From: Sphaerospermopsis sp. SIO1G1
GTDB taxonomy: Bacteria; Cyanobacteriota; Cyanobacteriia; Cyanobacteriales; Nostocaceae
NCBI GenBank assembly: GCA_010672785.1
Contig: JAAHFX010000008.1
Span: 107,369-171,368, forward strand
DNA: 64,000 nucleotides
Reading direction: 5' to 3'
The notes beneath the pieces were generated by a model, which made no database searches, was not told the DNA's origin, and saw only the letters and a list, made by a program, of their open reading frames with translations. The position numbers and the translations under genes are program-made. Below are positions 23,968-33,441 of this stretch, piece after piece (within the stretch, counting starts at the first letter, position 1; each line of letters starts with the position of its first letter).

Positions 23968-24483
23968 TTACACTAAAACTTGAACATCACTAAAAGCAGG
24001 TTTAATAAACTCCTCCTTATCCTCCAAACTAACATAACCCAAATTAACAGCCATATCCATCAATTCACTTAAAAACCGCCTCAACTCATCCACAACTTGC
24101 TGTTTATTAAACATCACTAATCTTTCCTCCGTTGAATAACCAACCTCCCTTAAATAACACTTAATTTCATTACCAACAGGTACAAACTTAATCATCAACC
24201 AATAACTTTCAGCAAAGTCCAAACGAATAGTTTTACCCCTTTGTAAATCTCCTATATGTTCAGCCAATCTCTCCTCTAATAACATACAAATATCTGGATC
24301 AAAAAATACATTAAATTCTGTTTCTCCTATTTCTATAATCACTTTGTGATCATATTCATAACAGAACATTCTTAACCCTAATTCAAAAGGCGATAATTCT
24401 CCTAAAGGATCATCAGGAGGATCAGCAAAATTTTCTAAATTTCGTTCTGCTAATCTAATTTTAAATTGCTCAACTTTATTCAT
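23968..24483 (-). CDS. Hypothetical protein (171 aa), immunity-like
   Basis: A soluble, acidic 171-aa protein (ADPPDDPLGELSPFELGLRMF, CYEYDHKVIIEIGETEFNVFF). The mixed alpha/beta pattern and acidic surface are what immunity proteins of polymorphic toxins look like. It lies 37 bases downstream of the 115-aa gene. I do not recognise the family. The immunity idea rests on charge, size and pairing. Confidence 0.6.
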   Translation of the reverse strand: MNKVEQFKIRLAERNLENFADPPDDPLGELSPFELGLRMFCYEYDHKVIIEIGETEFNVFFDPDICMLLEERLAEHIGDLQRGKTIRLDFAESYWLMIKFVPVGNEIKCYLREVGYSTEERLVMFNKQQVVDELRRFLSELMDMAVNLGYVSLEDKEEFIKPAFSDVQVLV

Positions 24484-24520
24484 TATAATTACTCCTTAAT
24501 TCTATTGACTTTATTGAATT

Positions 24521-24868
24521 TTATTTAGGCTTTACTATCGGATAAGCATATTTAATTGTACCATCTGGATTTCTCCCAATTACAGCATAAATTACATTGT
24601 CTGTAACACTGCCATCAGTATGATATACTCTACCAATGGGACGATTAAATTTAATAGTATAATTTCCATAATAATTAGGAATTAACTTTTCCAATTTCAA
24701 CCAATCTTGATCATTTAACCATTGTCCTTGATCTTGATTTTTACTAGATGCTCTACCCTGTAAATTACTATCTTCGACTGTATCATCAATAATATCAGAG
24801 TCAACAATCTCTATATATTCTAGCTCATTCAATGACAATTTATGGCACTCCTGATAAATCTCAATCAC
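24521..24868 (-). CDS. Hypothetical protein (115 aa), possible toxin tail
   Basis: After an acidic N-terminal stretch (about 1-60) comes a compact domain: YYGNYTIKFNRPIGRVYHTD, GSVTDNVIYAVIGRNPDGT and IKYAYPIVKP. A short beta-rich C-terminal domain with His and Arg residues is the usual shape of a secreted-toxin tip, but no secretion signal or repeat region remains. It is followed at 37 bases by the 171-aa gene. The assignment is tentative. Confidence 0.55.
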   Translation of the reverse strand: MIEIYQECHKLSLNELEYIEIVDSDIIDDTVEDSNLQGRASSKNQDQGQWLNDQDWLKLEKLIPNYYGNYTIKFNRPIGRVYHTDGSVTDNVIYAVIGRNPDGTIKYAYPIVKPK

Positions 24869-25065
24869 AGGGATTATACGCTAAAATATCTGCCCGAAGG
24901 TATGGCTATTTGATGTAGGTAGTATGAAGTGCGATCGCTGTTTGATGTAAGTAGAATAAAGTGCGATAGCGAAGCTCACCGCAGGTATTGCCTTGTTAGG
25001 GATCTTGGTTTAGTTGGATAGCAATGAATGTAAAATAAAAACAGCTATACAAGGAGATTTCAATT

Positions 25066-25323
25066 ATGCCAGAAAATCAAGAACCAAACGATAAAGATTA
25101 CGAAATATCTCGCCAATTAAGAAGTCTGAATAGACGAGTTGAACGACTTGAAGATACTCAGTTGACAGGTAGAGAATTAAATAGAGGATTTGATAAGATT
25201 TACGAAGAAATTGATCATCTGGAAGATAAATTTGATCTTCTTCAGTCAGAATTTAACACCTTTCATAATGAAATTAATCAAAAACTAGATATAACCTTAA
25301 AGCATATCACCGGAATTAATTAA
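25066..25323 (+). CDS. Coiled-coil hypothetical protein (85 aa)
   Basis: An 85-aa charged protein that is nearly all coiled coil from residue 15 on (ISRQLRSLNRRVERLEDTQ... IYEEIDHLEDKFDLLQSEFNTFH). A good AAGGAG lies 10 bases before the ATG. Short proteins of this type are common in cyanobacterial accessory DNA. Role unknown. Its stop falls in the repeat that follows. Confidence 0.65.
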   Translation: MPENQEPNDKDYEISRQLRSLNRRVERLEDTQLTGRELNRGFDKIYEEIDHLEDKFDLLQSEFNTFHNEINQKLDITLKHITGIN

Positions 25324-25371
25324 GGCGATAGCGTTCGCGGAGCGTCTCGTAGAAATAGCTTACCGAAAGTA
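25323..25371. repeat. GCGATAGCG...-type dispersed palindromic repeat
   Basis: GGCGATAGCGTTCGCGGAGCG begins a run that ends AAGTATCGCT, an imperfect palindrome common in Nostocales. Related sequence occurs at about 24930-24990 (GCGATAGCGAAGCTC) and 44588-44612. No gene overlaps it. Confidence 0.6.
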
Positions 25372-25460
25372 TCGCTAGTGATAGATTATTTTAGTATAAT
25401 GATTAGAGTGAGTCTTAATGGCTTACCTTAATTACCTAATTGTTAATAGGTGAACAACTT

Positions 25461-25721
25461 ATGCTAAAAACTTTTAACGCTATTTTGAAAAATAATTCTA
25501 TTCAATGGGTTGATGAAACTCCCGAAATAGAATTAGATAGTTCCATTAAGGTGCATATTACTTTATTAGAAGAAATAGCAGCACCTCAACAGAAATCTAA
25601 TAGTCAAAAAATGGCAGAAGCATTAAAAAAAATATCAAAAAAGAATATTCTTACTGAAATTGATCCACAAAAATGGCAACAAGAAATTCGTCAAGATCGC
25701 TCCCTTCCTAACCGTGATTAG
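25461..25721 (+). CDS. Antitoxin-like protein, toxin lost
   Basis: 86 aa from the ATG at 25461 (MLKTFNAILKNNSIQWVDET), 8 bases after an AGGTGA box; the GTG/TTG seven codons earlier is not needed. The opening beta strands and the end (WQQEIRQDRSLPNRD) are those of cyanobacterial antitoxins whose stop codon overlaps a PIN-toxin start. Here the sequence past the stop goes straight into a MITE that carries an IS, so the toxin gene has been displaced or deleted. Confidence 0.7.
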   Translation: MLKTFNAILKNNSIQWVDETPEIELDSSIKVHITLLEEIAAPQQKSNSQKMAEALKKISKKNILTEIDPQKWQQEIRQDRSLPNRD

Positions 25722-25792
25722 ATTATTTGAAGTATATAAGTACCCAAGCAAAATTAATTGCACATATTGATTAAAAACAGAACTCCTTGTAT

Positions 25793-27633
25793 CCCACATT
25801 CCGCACCCGGAAGAGTCACAGATCAAAAAAGCCAGTAAAGTAGTACATAATAACTATAAATAATTCCGAGAACAAGAGGCTTAATGAAAGTAAGTAGCAT
25901 TAAGCTAGGCAAAGAGTGAAAAAGTGAAGTTCCGTACCATGACTCAAAGAAAGGCGAAATTAAATAGTAAAAAAAATTAATTGTTCAGAGAATCAAAAAT
26001 GAGAAAATCACAACAGAAATAGTAGAGGAAACTGTTGTGAAATTAAAACCGCAAGAAATAGAAATTCAGAACATAGACCATTTAGGGATAGTAGCAGGAA
26101 TAGTAGATTCAATAGGAATAGTAGAAATAATAAATGAATTAATAGGAGTAGAAAAAAGCGAAAAAGTAAGCGCAGGTCAAGTAGTAAAAGCCATGATAAT
26201 AAACGGATTAGGATTTGTATCCAAACCGTTATATATGTTTCCCCAATATTTTTGAAACTAGCATCGGGAAATCAAGCAGATTCATCATGTTTTGGTCAAA
26301 TAGCAGTAGAATATCAAAAACAATTAGAAGTTAATAGTCTCATAGTAGCAGACTCTGCTTTATATACAGAATCAAACCTGAAAATGATGTCAGAATTACA
26401 GTGGTTATGTCGAGTACCATTAAGTATAAAGGCAGCGAAATCATTAATCTCAACAATACCAGAATCAGAATTTATTGATAGTATAATACCAGGATATAAA
26501 TTAGCATCAAAAATCGAAAATTATGCAGGAATAGAACAAAGATGGTTAGTGGTGCAAAGTCAAGAAAGAAGAGAATCAGACCTGCGTAAGCTCACCCAAA
26601 AAATTACCAAAGCCGAATCAAAAGCTGTCCAAGAATTGAAAAAGTTATCACAAGAAGAATTTGCTTGTGAAGCAGATGCTATCAAGGCATTATCGAAACT
26701 ATCAAAACAGTTTAAATATCACCAAATTAAAGAGAATAAAGTTACTCAAATCAAATCTAAGACAAAATATTCTCCACAAGAAATATCTTACCAAATATCA
26801 GCTACAGTCTCTGAGGATGAAAGTAAAATTAATACAGAAGTGCTGAGTGCAGGGCGGTTTATTATTGCGACCAATGTTTTAGATTCAAAGGAACTTAGTG
26901 ATGATTCCATGCTCAGTGAATATAAAGCCCAACAATCATGTGAAAGAGGGTTTGGTTTTCTTAAAGACCCATTATTTTTTGCAGACAGTATCTTCCTCAA
27001 AAGTCCTGAAAGAATAGAGTCTTTGGGAATGATTATGGGTTTATGTCTATTGGTTTATACTTTGGCTCAACGTCAAATTAGAAATGCTCTAAAAGAGTCT
27101 GAATCTACTATTAAAAATCAATTAGGTAAAGCAACTAACCGACCTACTTTACGCTGGATTTTTCAATGTTTTCAATGCATTCATTTGGTGAAACTCAATC
27201 AGGAGGAACATATTTCTAATTGGAATCAACAGAGAGATTTTATTTTGAGTCTTTTACCTGATGATTGTTTAGTTTACTATCAATTAGTCACCTAATTTTT
27301 CTCTCTATTAATTGAATTTATATTGTGACAATGAGCTAATTTCTTTAATTCATACATAGCTCTATTTTACTATGTCTATAATTTTGTTTTTTACTGCCAT
27401 TTATTAATCTAAGTTATGTGTTTGGTCTTGAGTGTCTTCATTTAGTTATCTGTTTACTCCTCTGGGTTGTGTTTATTCTTATTGCTCCTTATTGAGAATT
27501 GGTTTTGATGACATTTTTGATGTTTTTCTTGTTCACCAATGTATTTTTTCGCTCATATGTGTTTTTTAATTCTAAGGTTTATTTTTTATCTATGTAATTC
27601 CACTATTGTGACACTTGGGGTGCGGAATGTGGG
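25793..27633 (+). mobile_element. IS1634-type insertion sequence, decayed
   Basis: A 1841-bp element with terminal inverted repeats CCCACATTCCGCACCC (left) and its complement GGGTGCGGAATGTGGG (right, one extra G inside), both continuing as partial matches (AAGAGTCACA / TGTGACACTT). It is flanked by a 6-bp target duplication TTGTAT (25787-25792, 27634-27639). The only coding content is the broken transposase. It inserted into the AGTA-type MITE. Confidence 0.9.
26037..27295 (+). pseudogene. IS1634-family transposase (DUF4277), internally deleted
   Basis: The N-terminal DUF4277 part (KLKPQEIEIQNIDHLGIVAG ... VVKAMIINGLGFVSKPLYMF) stops at 26255. A second frame, overlapping by four bases, carries the C-terminal part (LASGNQADSSCFGQIAVEYQ, IVADSALYTESNLKMM, ESCERGFGFLKDP-type glutamate region as SCERGFGFLKDPLFF). 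The ~130 residues that normally lie between, including the first catalytic Asp, are deleted, and the join at TTTTTG is out of frame. It cannot make active transposase. Confidence 0.9.
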
Positions 27634-27737
27634 TTGTATTCCTTAACTGTTCCCTACTCGCTGTTAATAGTTACCTCTCCTAATTAAGAAATTTATTTTG
27701 CACGACTACTTACCAAATCCTCTCAAATCCTGATCAT

Positions 27738-29633
27738 TCATTCAACCTCATCATCAATATCATATATTTCCATATCTGGAGAGACTCCTACATCCGATAA
27801 ATCAAAAGAATCATCTGTTGTACTAATCATTTGTCCAGAAAAGAAATTAGCTAGACTTTTTGCCGCTTTTGTGACTTCTTCAAGATCCCAGCTTGATACA
27901 GGTGGTGATGATACAGGTGTAGGATTTTCAACAGGAGGTGTGTTGGTAACTACAGGTTCACTTGGGGGTGGGGTTGGTGTTGGTGCTGGTGCTAGTGGTT
28001 GATAATAAGTAGGAGTACTGGGTAGTGGTGTCTGAACACGGGTAGAGTCTTGGGGAGGAGGGTTTTTTCTGGTAGTAGTTGTACGGGATGAATCGGCTTT
28101 TTCTAAATTAACTTGAATATCACGTTGGAAAGTCTGCTGAAAAGCAGTTGTAATGATTGGTAAATCAGACCTACTCTTTTCATACCATGCTTGTTTAATA
28201 GCAATGCGGGCTAAATGACCATCAAATTCTAACAATTCACCCATTTGTCGTAACATTGCTCTTCTTGATGGTGGTTGTAAGTTAGCTAGTACCTGATCCC
28301 AAATTTGGCTGAGGTCATTTTGTGATCCGTTCCCTGCTTCCTGCATAGGTGCAGTTGGAGTTTGTGGTGGTTGTGGTGCAGGTGTGGGTTGAGGTGGTGG
28401 TAAATGATGACTTGGTGGGTTATGGGTAGGTGGTGGAGATGGGGGAGGGTTATAATTTACTGGTGGAGGCGGTGCAGATATGGCTGGAGTATTAACTGGT
28501 TGGGGTACGTTTGCCACCTGTGTGACTACTTGTTGTTGAATATTCGCACTAGGCAATAATCCCAGTAAAGTGACTTCTAACCATAACCGGGGTTGGGTAG
28601 TATTTTTGAGTTGGACTTCAGCGGTTCTCAGATGTTGTTGTCCCTGTAATATTGTTGGTATTTCTAGTTTGTGAGCAAAGTTAACTAATTCTGTCCAGGT
28701 TTGTTGAGTACAAGCCACTAAGTCTTGACGAGTGGGTGCTGTTTTGGCAATTAGTAAATCTCGATAAAAAGAGGCTAGGTTTTGCAGAATTATTAATGGT
28801 TCTCTTCCCCGGTCTAAAATTTTACGGGTCGCATCTAACACTATTTCTGAGTTATCTTTGGCGATCGCCTCTAATAAAACCAATAGGTCTTTTTCACTGA
28901 CTGAACCAACTAAGTCCCAAACTTGATCTGGTTTGATTTCTGAGGGTAATAATGCTAATTGATCCAATAAACTTTCTGCATCTCGTAAACCACCTTGGGA
29001 AATTTGAGCCACTAGGGTCAGAGATTCAATAGTAATATTTATATTTTCTTTTTCGGCAATTTCACTTAAATGCCTCACCATCGCTTCTAATTGAATTCGC
29101 CGAAAATCAAACCTTTGGCAACGAGAAATAATTGTTGGTAAAACTCGCTGGGGATCGGTTGTTGCCAGCACAAAAACTACGTATTTGGGTGGTTCTTCTA
29201 AAGTTTTCAGTAGTGCATTAAAAGCAGCGGTACTGAGCATATGACACTCATCAATCACATACACTTTATACCGACACTGTACTGGAGCAAATTGGGCTTT
29301 TTCAATCAGTTCCCGGATATTATCTACACCAGTATTACTAGCTGCATCAATTTCAATTACATCCAAAGAGTAACTTTTAGTAATACTTTGACAAGTTTCA
29401 CAAACTCCGCAGGGTTGCGGGGTAGGCTTGTCACTTTTGAGACAATTTAACGATTTAGCTAAAATTCTGGCACTGGAAGTTTTACCTGTACCTCTAGGGC
29501 CTGTAAATAAATAAGCAGGAGCAATTTTGGCAGAACTGATGGCATTGGTGAGGGTTGTAGCGATCGCCTCCTGTCCTACCAATTCAGCAAAACTTTTTGG
29601 GCGATACTTATGGTGTAGGGGTTCGTAAGGCAT
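27738..29633 (-). CDS. dnaX: DNA polymerase III subunits gamma and tau
   Basis: Clamp-loader ATPase of the replisome, 631 aa. Near the N-terminus are Walker A GPRGTGKTSSARILAKSLNC, the zinc module (CLKSD...CGVCETC), Walker B VIDECHMLS and the sensor/Arg-finger region SRCQRFDFRR. Domain III extends to ~365. A long proline-rich tail (about 380-600, PPPP/TPTP runs) follows, with the tau-like segment (WDQVLANLQPPSRRAMLRQMG) embedded in it. Unlike some cyanobacterial dnaX genes, no intein interrupts the ATPase. It is monocistronic. Confidence 0.96.
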   Translation of the reverse strand: MPYEPLHHKYRPKSFAELVGQEAIATTLTNAISSAKIAPAYLFTGPRGTGKTSSARILAKSLNCLKSDKPTPQPCGVCETCQSITKSYSLDVIEIDAASNTGVDNIRELIEKAQFAPVQCRYKVYVIDECHMLSTAAFNALLKTLEEPPKYVVFVLATTDPQRVLPTIISRCQRFDFRRIQLEAMVRHLSEIAEKENINITIESLTLVAQISQGGLRDAESLLDQLALLPSEIKPDQVWDLVGSVSEKDLLVLLEAIAKDNSEIVLDATRKILDRGREPLIILQNLASFYRDLLIAKTAPTRQDLVACTQQTWTELVNFAHKLEIPTILQGQQHLRTAEVQLKNTTQPRLWLEVTLLGLLPSANIQQQVVTQVANVPQPVNTPAISAPPPPVNYNPPPSPPPTHNPPSHHLPPPQPTPAPQPPQTPTAPMQEAGNGSQNDLSQIWDQVLANLQPPSRRAMLRQMGELLEFDGHLARIAIKQAWYEKSRSDLPIITTAFQQTFQRDIQVNLEKADSSRTTTTRKNPPPQDSTRVQTPLPSTPTYYQPLAPAPTPTPPPSEPVVTNTPPVENPTPVSSPPVSSWDLEEVTKAAKSLANFFSGQMISTTDDSFDLSDVGVSPDMEIYDIDDEVE

Positions 29634-29643
29634 GGGCGCTAAT

Positions 29644-29680
29644 CAGTTAACAGTGAACAGTTAACAGTAAACAGTTTTAG
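29644..29680. repeat. Short tandem repeats (STRR)
   Basis: Repeated 7-bp units of the form CAGTTAA / CAGTGAA / CAGTAAA just upstream of dnaX, a Nostocales-type short tandem repeat. Confidence 0.65.
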
Positions 29681-29768
29681 AGTATCACCACTTACTAGAA
29701 TTGAGGGTTTCACTATTTTAACAACTGATGATTGTTTCCTATGGAAAAGATTTTTCAGTATATTTAGT

Positions 29769-29859
29769 AGGACTTACGCATTTTTATGAAATGTTGGGGT
29801 TTGAGATTGCTTCCTTACGTCGCAATGACAGTATTTGAACTAGGTTTTACGTAAGTCCT
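29769..29859. repeat. GGACTTACG-type MITE, copy A
   Basis: 91 bp bounded by AGGACTTACG and CGTAAGTCCT, perfect 10-bp inverted ends. The interior includes GATTGCTTCCTTACGTCGC, also present in partial copies at 61357-61392 and 62142-62180. Other members of the end family are at 38241, 45122, 45375 and 60625. Confidence 0.8.
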
Positions 29860-29923
29860 GGATCATTACCCGGACAAGATATCACCTCACCAATCACCAA
29901 TCACCAGCAAACCCCAAGTATTT

Positions 29924-31273
29924 TTATTGACAAACTTGTCTTAAAGTGCTAGTAAAATTGGGGTAAGAAATAGCAGCAGCTTCAGCGCGGTGGATAGTGG
30001 TAGTACCTGTAGCATTAAGAGCAGCGATCGCTAAACTCATCCCGATTCTATGATCAGTGTGACTATCTACCTCTGCTCCCTGTAAAGGAGTACCACCAGT
30101 AATTTCCATTCCATCGGGTAGTTCTGTGACTTTTCCACCCATTTGATTTAATTGTTGTGCCATTACAGTAATGCGATCGCTCTCTTTCACACGTAATTCT
30201 GCCGCATCTTTAATGATGGTTATCCCTTCAGCAAAAGCCGCAGCTACGGCTAAAATAGGAATTTCATCAATTAATCTGGGTATGATATCTCCAGCAATGG
30301 TACAGCTTTTTAACTGAGTGGAACGCACCCGCAAGTCTGCAACTGGTTCTCCTGCAACTTCTCGTTGGTTTTCCATTTGAATATCTGCACCCATCATGGC
30401 TAAAGCTTCTAAAATTCCGGTACGGGTGGGGTTAACACCAACATTTTCCACCACTAACTCAGAACCGGGAATGATGGATGCTGCAACTAACCAAAATGCA
30501 GCAGAACTGATATCACCAGGAACTACTACTTTTTGACCATATAACTTTGCATTTCCTGTAATAGTGACACTGTTTGTATCCGGATCTATACTTAATTCTG
30601 CTCCAAATGCTTTTAACATCCGTTCACTGTGATCTCTGGATAATGCGGGTTCGGTGACGGTGGTTTTACCTTCGGTGTTTAAACCAGCAAGTAAAATACA
30701 AGACTTAACCTGTGCAGAGGCAATAGGTGAATGATAGTGTATAGGTTTGAGTGCTTGACCTTGAATTGCTAAGGGTGCTAAAGTATTATCCTTACGTCCC
30801 CAAATTTGGGCAGACATTTGTTGTAATGGTTTGACAACACGAGACATGGGACGCGATCGCAAAGATCCATCACCAGTGACAGTGAAAAACCTTGCTGGAT
30901 GGGAAGCTAACAGTCCTAACATTAAACGGATAGTTGTTCCAGAGTTACCTGCATCTAGTACATCTAAAGGTTCTTGGAAATTACCTAAACCAATACCTTT
31001 AACTTTGACCAATTCTGTATTTAATTCGGAAATTTGAGCACCTAAAGCACGAAAACAGTTAGCGGTACTACGGGGATCTTCTCCTAACAGCAGTCCTTGA
31101 ATTTCCGTTTCCCCTTGAGCGATCGCACCTAACATTAAAGCACGATGAGAGATGGATTTATCACCAGGAACTGTAATCCGTCCTTGTAAGGATATATCAG
31201 CAGATGTGCGCTGAATGATCAAATTTTGAGTAGTGTTCTTTTGGGTTTCTAAGGTTATGACAGCAGCAGACAT
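29924..31273 (-). CDS. aroA: 3-phosphoshikimate 1-carboxyvinyltransferase (EPSP synthase)
   Basis: Sixth step of the shikimate pathway: joins shikimate-3-phosphate and phosphoenolpyruvate to give EPSP for aromatic amino acids, quinones and tocopherol. The 449-aa protein carries PGDKSISHRALMLGAIAQGE at the N-terminus, LDAGNSGTTIRLMLG with the GNSGT substrate loop, the Arg of SRDHSERMLKAFG, and the C-terminal RVKESDRI motif. The length fits a bacterial class II form (with SPVAS/SPIAS-type context SPIASAQVKS). It is monocistronic. Confidence 0.96.
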   Translation of the reverse strand: MSAAVITLETQKNTTQNLIIQRTSADISLQGRITVPGDKSISHRALMLGAIAQGETEIQGLLLGEDPRSTANCFRALGAQISELNTELVKVKGIGLGNFQEPLDVLDAGNSGTTIRLMLGLLASHPARFFTVTGDGSLRSRPMSRVVKPLQQMSAQIWGRKDNTLAPLAIQGQALKPIHYHSPIASAQVKSCILLAGLNTEGKTTVTEPALSRDHSERMLKAFGAELSIDPDTNSVTITGNAKLYGQKVVVPGDISSAAFWLVAASIIPGSELVVENVGVNPTRTGILEALAMMGADIQMENQREVAGEPVADLRVRSTQLKSCTIAGDIIPRLIDEIPILAVAAAFAEGITIIKDAAELRVKESDRITVMAQQLNQMGGKVTELPDGMEITGGTPLQGAEVDSHTDHRIGMSLAIAALNATGTTTIHRAEAAAISYPNFTSTLRQVCQ

Positions 31274-31558
31274 TAGCTTTTATCGTAGATGGGGTTGAAT
31301 CGTTATCATATCTGTTTGTTGGACTAGGTAACAGGTGATGGGGTGATGGGGTGATGGGGGATACTAATAACTAATAGACTATAAACAGTAAAATTTTAGT
31401 AGTTTAGACATAATTACAGTTTTTTTGATACTGATTAATAAAATAATAAATTCGGTTAATATTAGGCAGGTTTTACTATTGAGTTGCTTAAAATAACTTT
31501 TTAGATCACCTAGTATTTATTTGATCTGATTCAACAGCTTCTCACACTCATTGCTCTC

Positions 31559-32071
31559 ATGCTTACTCATCATCGTAAACCTGTGTGTCTATCAATGATT
31601 TCCACTGATTTACCTGTTTGGTCTGTAGTGGAAACATCAGGAACATTGTATCAAAAAGATACTGACAGATTCCATTTAATACTAACTGCTCCACCTTTGA
31701 TTACTTGTGAAATTGGCAATGTACTAACATCAGAAGATCCTCAAACTGTCCCCAAAAAACAACCGGAAACCCCCTCCAGTCCGAGAATTTTATGGTTAGA
31801 GATTTCCCCATATCGCATCATTATGACTATGCAAGGTAACACACAAGTCAGTTATCGGCATTTTTGGGAACAGGGGGTTTATGGTGTGAGTCGTTATTGG
31901 TTACCCAACCAATGTTTGCAAACAAATAAACCCATTCGCTTGCGTAATTTCACGAAAAGCTTATACTTGAGTAAAAAAATATTACCAGAAAATTTACGGA
32001 TAGAATATGAATTGTGGTCTGAAAAAGTACAATTAGGAAGATACATACTGAATTTGGAAATTCATCACTAA
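31559..32071 (+). CDS. Conserved cyanobacterial hypothetical protein (170 aa)
   Basis: A 170-aa soluble protein, rich in Trp and Tyr in its second half (ILWLEISPYRIIMTMQG, HFWEQGVYGVSRYWLPNQCL). There is no signal peptide, membrane segment or metal motif. The sequence is coherent throughout and the codon usage is like neighbouring core genes, so it is real. I do not recognise a characterised family. Confidence 0.75.
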   Translation: MLTHHRKPVCLSMISTDLPVWSVVETSGTLYQKDTDRFHLILTAPPLITCEIGNVLTSEDPQTVPKKQPETPSSPRILWLEISPYRIIMTMQGNTQVSYRHFWEQGVYGVSRYWLPNQCLQTNKPIRLRNFTKSLYLSKKILPENLRIEYELWSEKVQLGRYILNLEIHH

Positions 32072-32249
32072 ATTATGATTTGGTTTCACCCAGAGGTGAT
32101 CTAGTCGCAGAGAGTAAGAGTTTCATTTTTGCAGCTTTTCAATTTCATACCCTAATTCAGCAACGTCCGTATTTTCATCCTCTGCGATCTCTGCACCTCT
32201 GTGGCTAATTCCCTGATCAATTTGGCAAATCTTGTGATGATTCTAAAAT

Positions 32250-33215
32250 TTACAACCATTCGATCATTTTCGCATTTTCTGGTAACTTGGCATCTCTTTG
32301 TCCTTTACTCCTCTCTCTTCCAGTAAATAAACTCAGAGGAGTATTCACTAAATCTACAAAACTGGATTTACCAATAATATTTTTAACTGTTTGTTTGGGA
32401 ACTTCTTTTAATAACCAACGTAAGAGAATATAGCTATAATCTTTATTCTTCATTTCTCTAGCTAATTCTACACCATGTAGTTCATGTAAATAAAGATTAG
32501 AACGCCCATAACGTCGCCATTGACTGGCTAATTCTGTTATTGTTAAACGGTGACGATGCTCAACAATTGCATCAGGAGCAAATTCTAGTTTACCCAGATT
32601 TTGTTTGAGAATACGCCAACAAATATCTGCATCTCCTCCAGTCGTTAAATAGGGACGAAATAAACCAGAAATATTAAAAATATTTCTACGAATTGCTAAG
32701 TTTGCAGTTTGCCCATAGGGACAAAATTTATTCGCTAAAGTATGTTTTTGGGATAAGGTTTCTTGTTTATCTGCAAATTTTTCTAATAAACTATTTCCTG
32801 GTAAGGCGGTAATTTCTCCTGCCACAATTGCCACTTCTGGATTAACAAAAGGTTGAATTAATTTATTTAACCATTGGGGTTGGGGGCGGCAGTCTGCATC
32901 TGTAAAAGCGATAATTTCACCGTTAGCCCCTTTAATACCTGCGTTGCGTGCTGCGTAGGAACTTTGAATGTTATTTTCAGTTAAAGGTAAAAGATTAGAG
33001 AACTTTTCAGTGGCTGTTTGTAAGATGGAAAATGTGCGATCGCTGCTATTATTATCTACTAATAAATATTCTACTTTGTCTTGAGGGTAAGTTTGCAATA
33101 ACAAACAATCAAGTAAGTCAGGTAAATCTGTCTCACCGTTATAAATGGGAATGACTACAGAAACTAGAGGTAAAAAGTTTTGGCTAGCTTTTGTTATTAC
33201 TGAATTATCACTCAT
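32250..33215 (-). CDS. Family 2 glycosyltransferase
   Basis: Inverting GT-A glycosyltransferase, 321 aa. It opens VSVVIPIYNGETDLPDLLDC, has the acidic LLVDNNSSDRT strand and the metal-binding AFTDADCRPQPQWL (the DxD equivalent), and ends with a helical region that lacks strong membrane segments. Typical roles are exopolysaccharide or lipid-linked sugar assembly. The acceptor is unknown. It lies apart from any polysaccharide cluster here. Confidence 0.9.
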   Translation of the reverse strand: MSDNSVITKASQNFLPLVSVVIPIYNGETDLPDLLDCLLLQTYPQDKVEYLLVDNNSSDRTFSILQTATEKFSNLLPLTENNIQSSYAARNAGIKGANGEIIAFTDADCRPQPQWLNKLIQPFVNPEVAIVAGEITALPGNSLLEKFADKQETLSQKHTLANKFCPYGQTANLAIRRNIFNISGLFRPYLTTGGDADICWRILKQNLGKLEFAPDAIVEHRHRLTITELASQWRRYGRSNLYLHELHGVELAREMKNKDYSYILLRWLLKEVPKQTVKNIIGKSSFVDLVNTPLSLFTGRERSKGQRDAKLPENAKMIEWL

Positions 33216-33441
33216 AAGTTAAGTATCTGAGCAAAATTAGTTGAAAATTTTTGGAACAAATAGAAATAAATATGCGCCAAGTTGATTAGGGAGTTAACCG
33301 CAGAGGCGCAGAGATCGCAGAGGAGGAAGATACAAGTTGCAAAATTAATACAGTCTTTTTCGGAGATATCTATTGATAATTCTTGACTGCTTTAACCTCT
33401 GATAACTGATAACTGATAACTGAGTAACTGATTAAATGAGT

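Larger units (their letters stand above)
25739..27710. repeat. AGTA-type MITE, split by an IS
   Basis: The left part (AGTACCCAAGCAAAATTAATTG from 25739) and right part (AAATTTATTTTGCACGACTACT to 27710) are the ends of one MITE with TA on each side, separated by the IS at 25793-27633. Related full copies are at 45925-46039 and 48667-48774. Confidence 0.8.

Noticed and set aside
25635..25826. Minus-strand frame over the MITE left end
   Set aside because: Spans an antitoxin gene antisense, a MITE and the IS end; no coding signal.
27738..29633. Intein in dnaX
   Set aside because: The ATPase region is continuous from Walker A to the sensor motifs at normal spacing.
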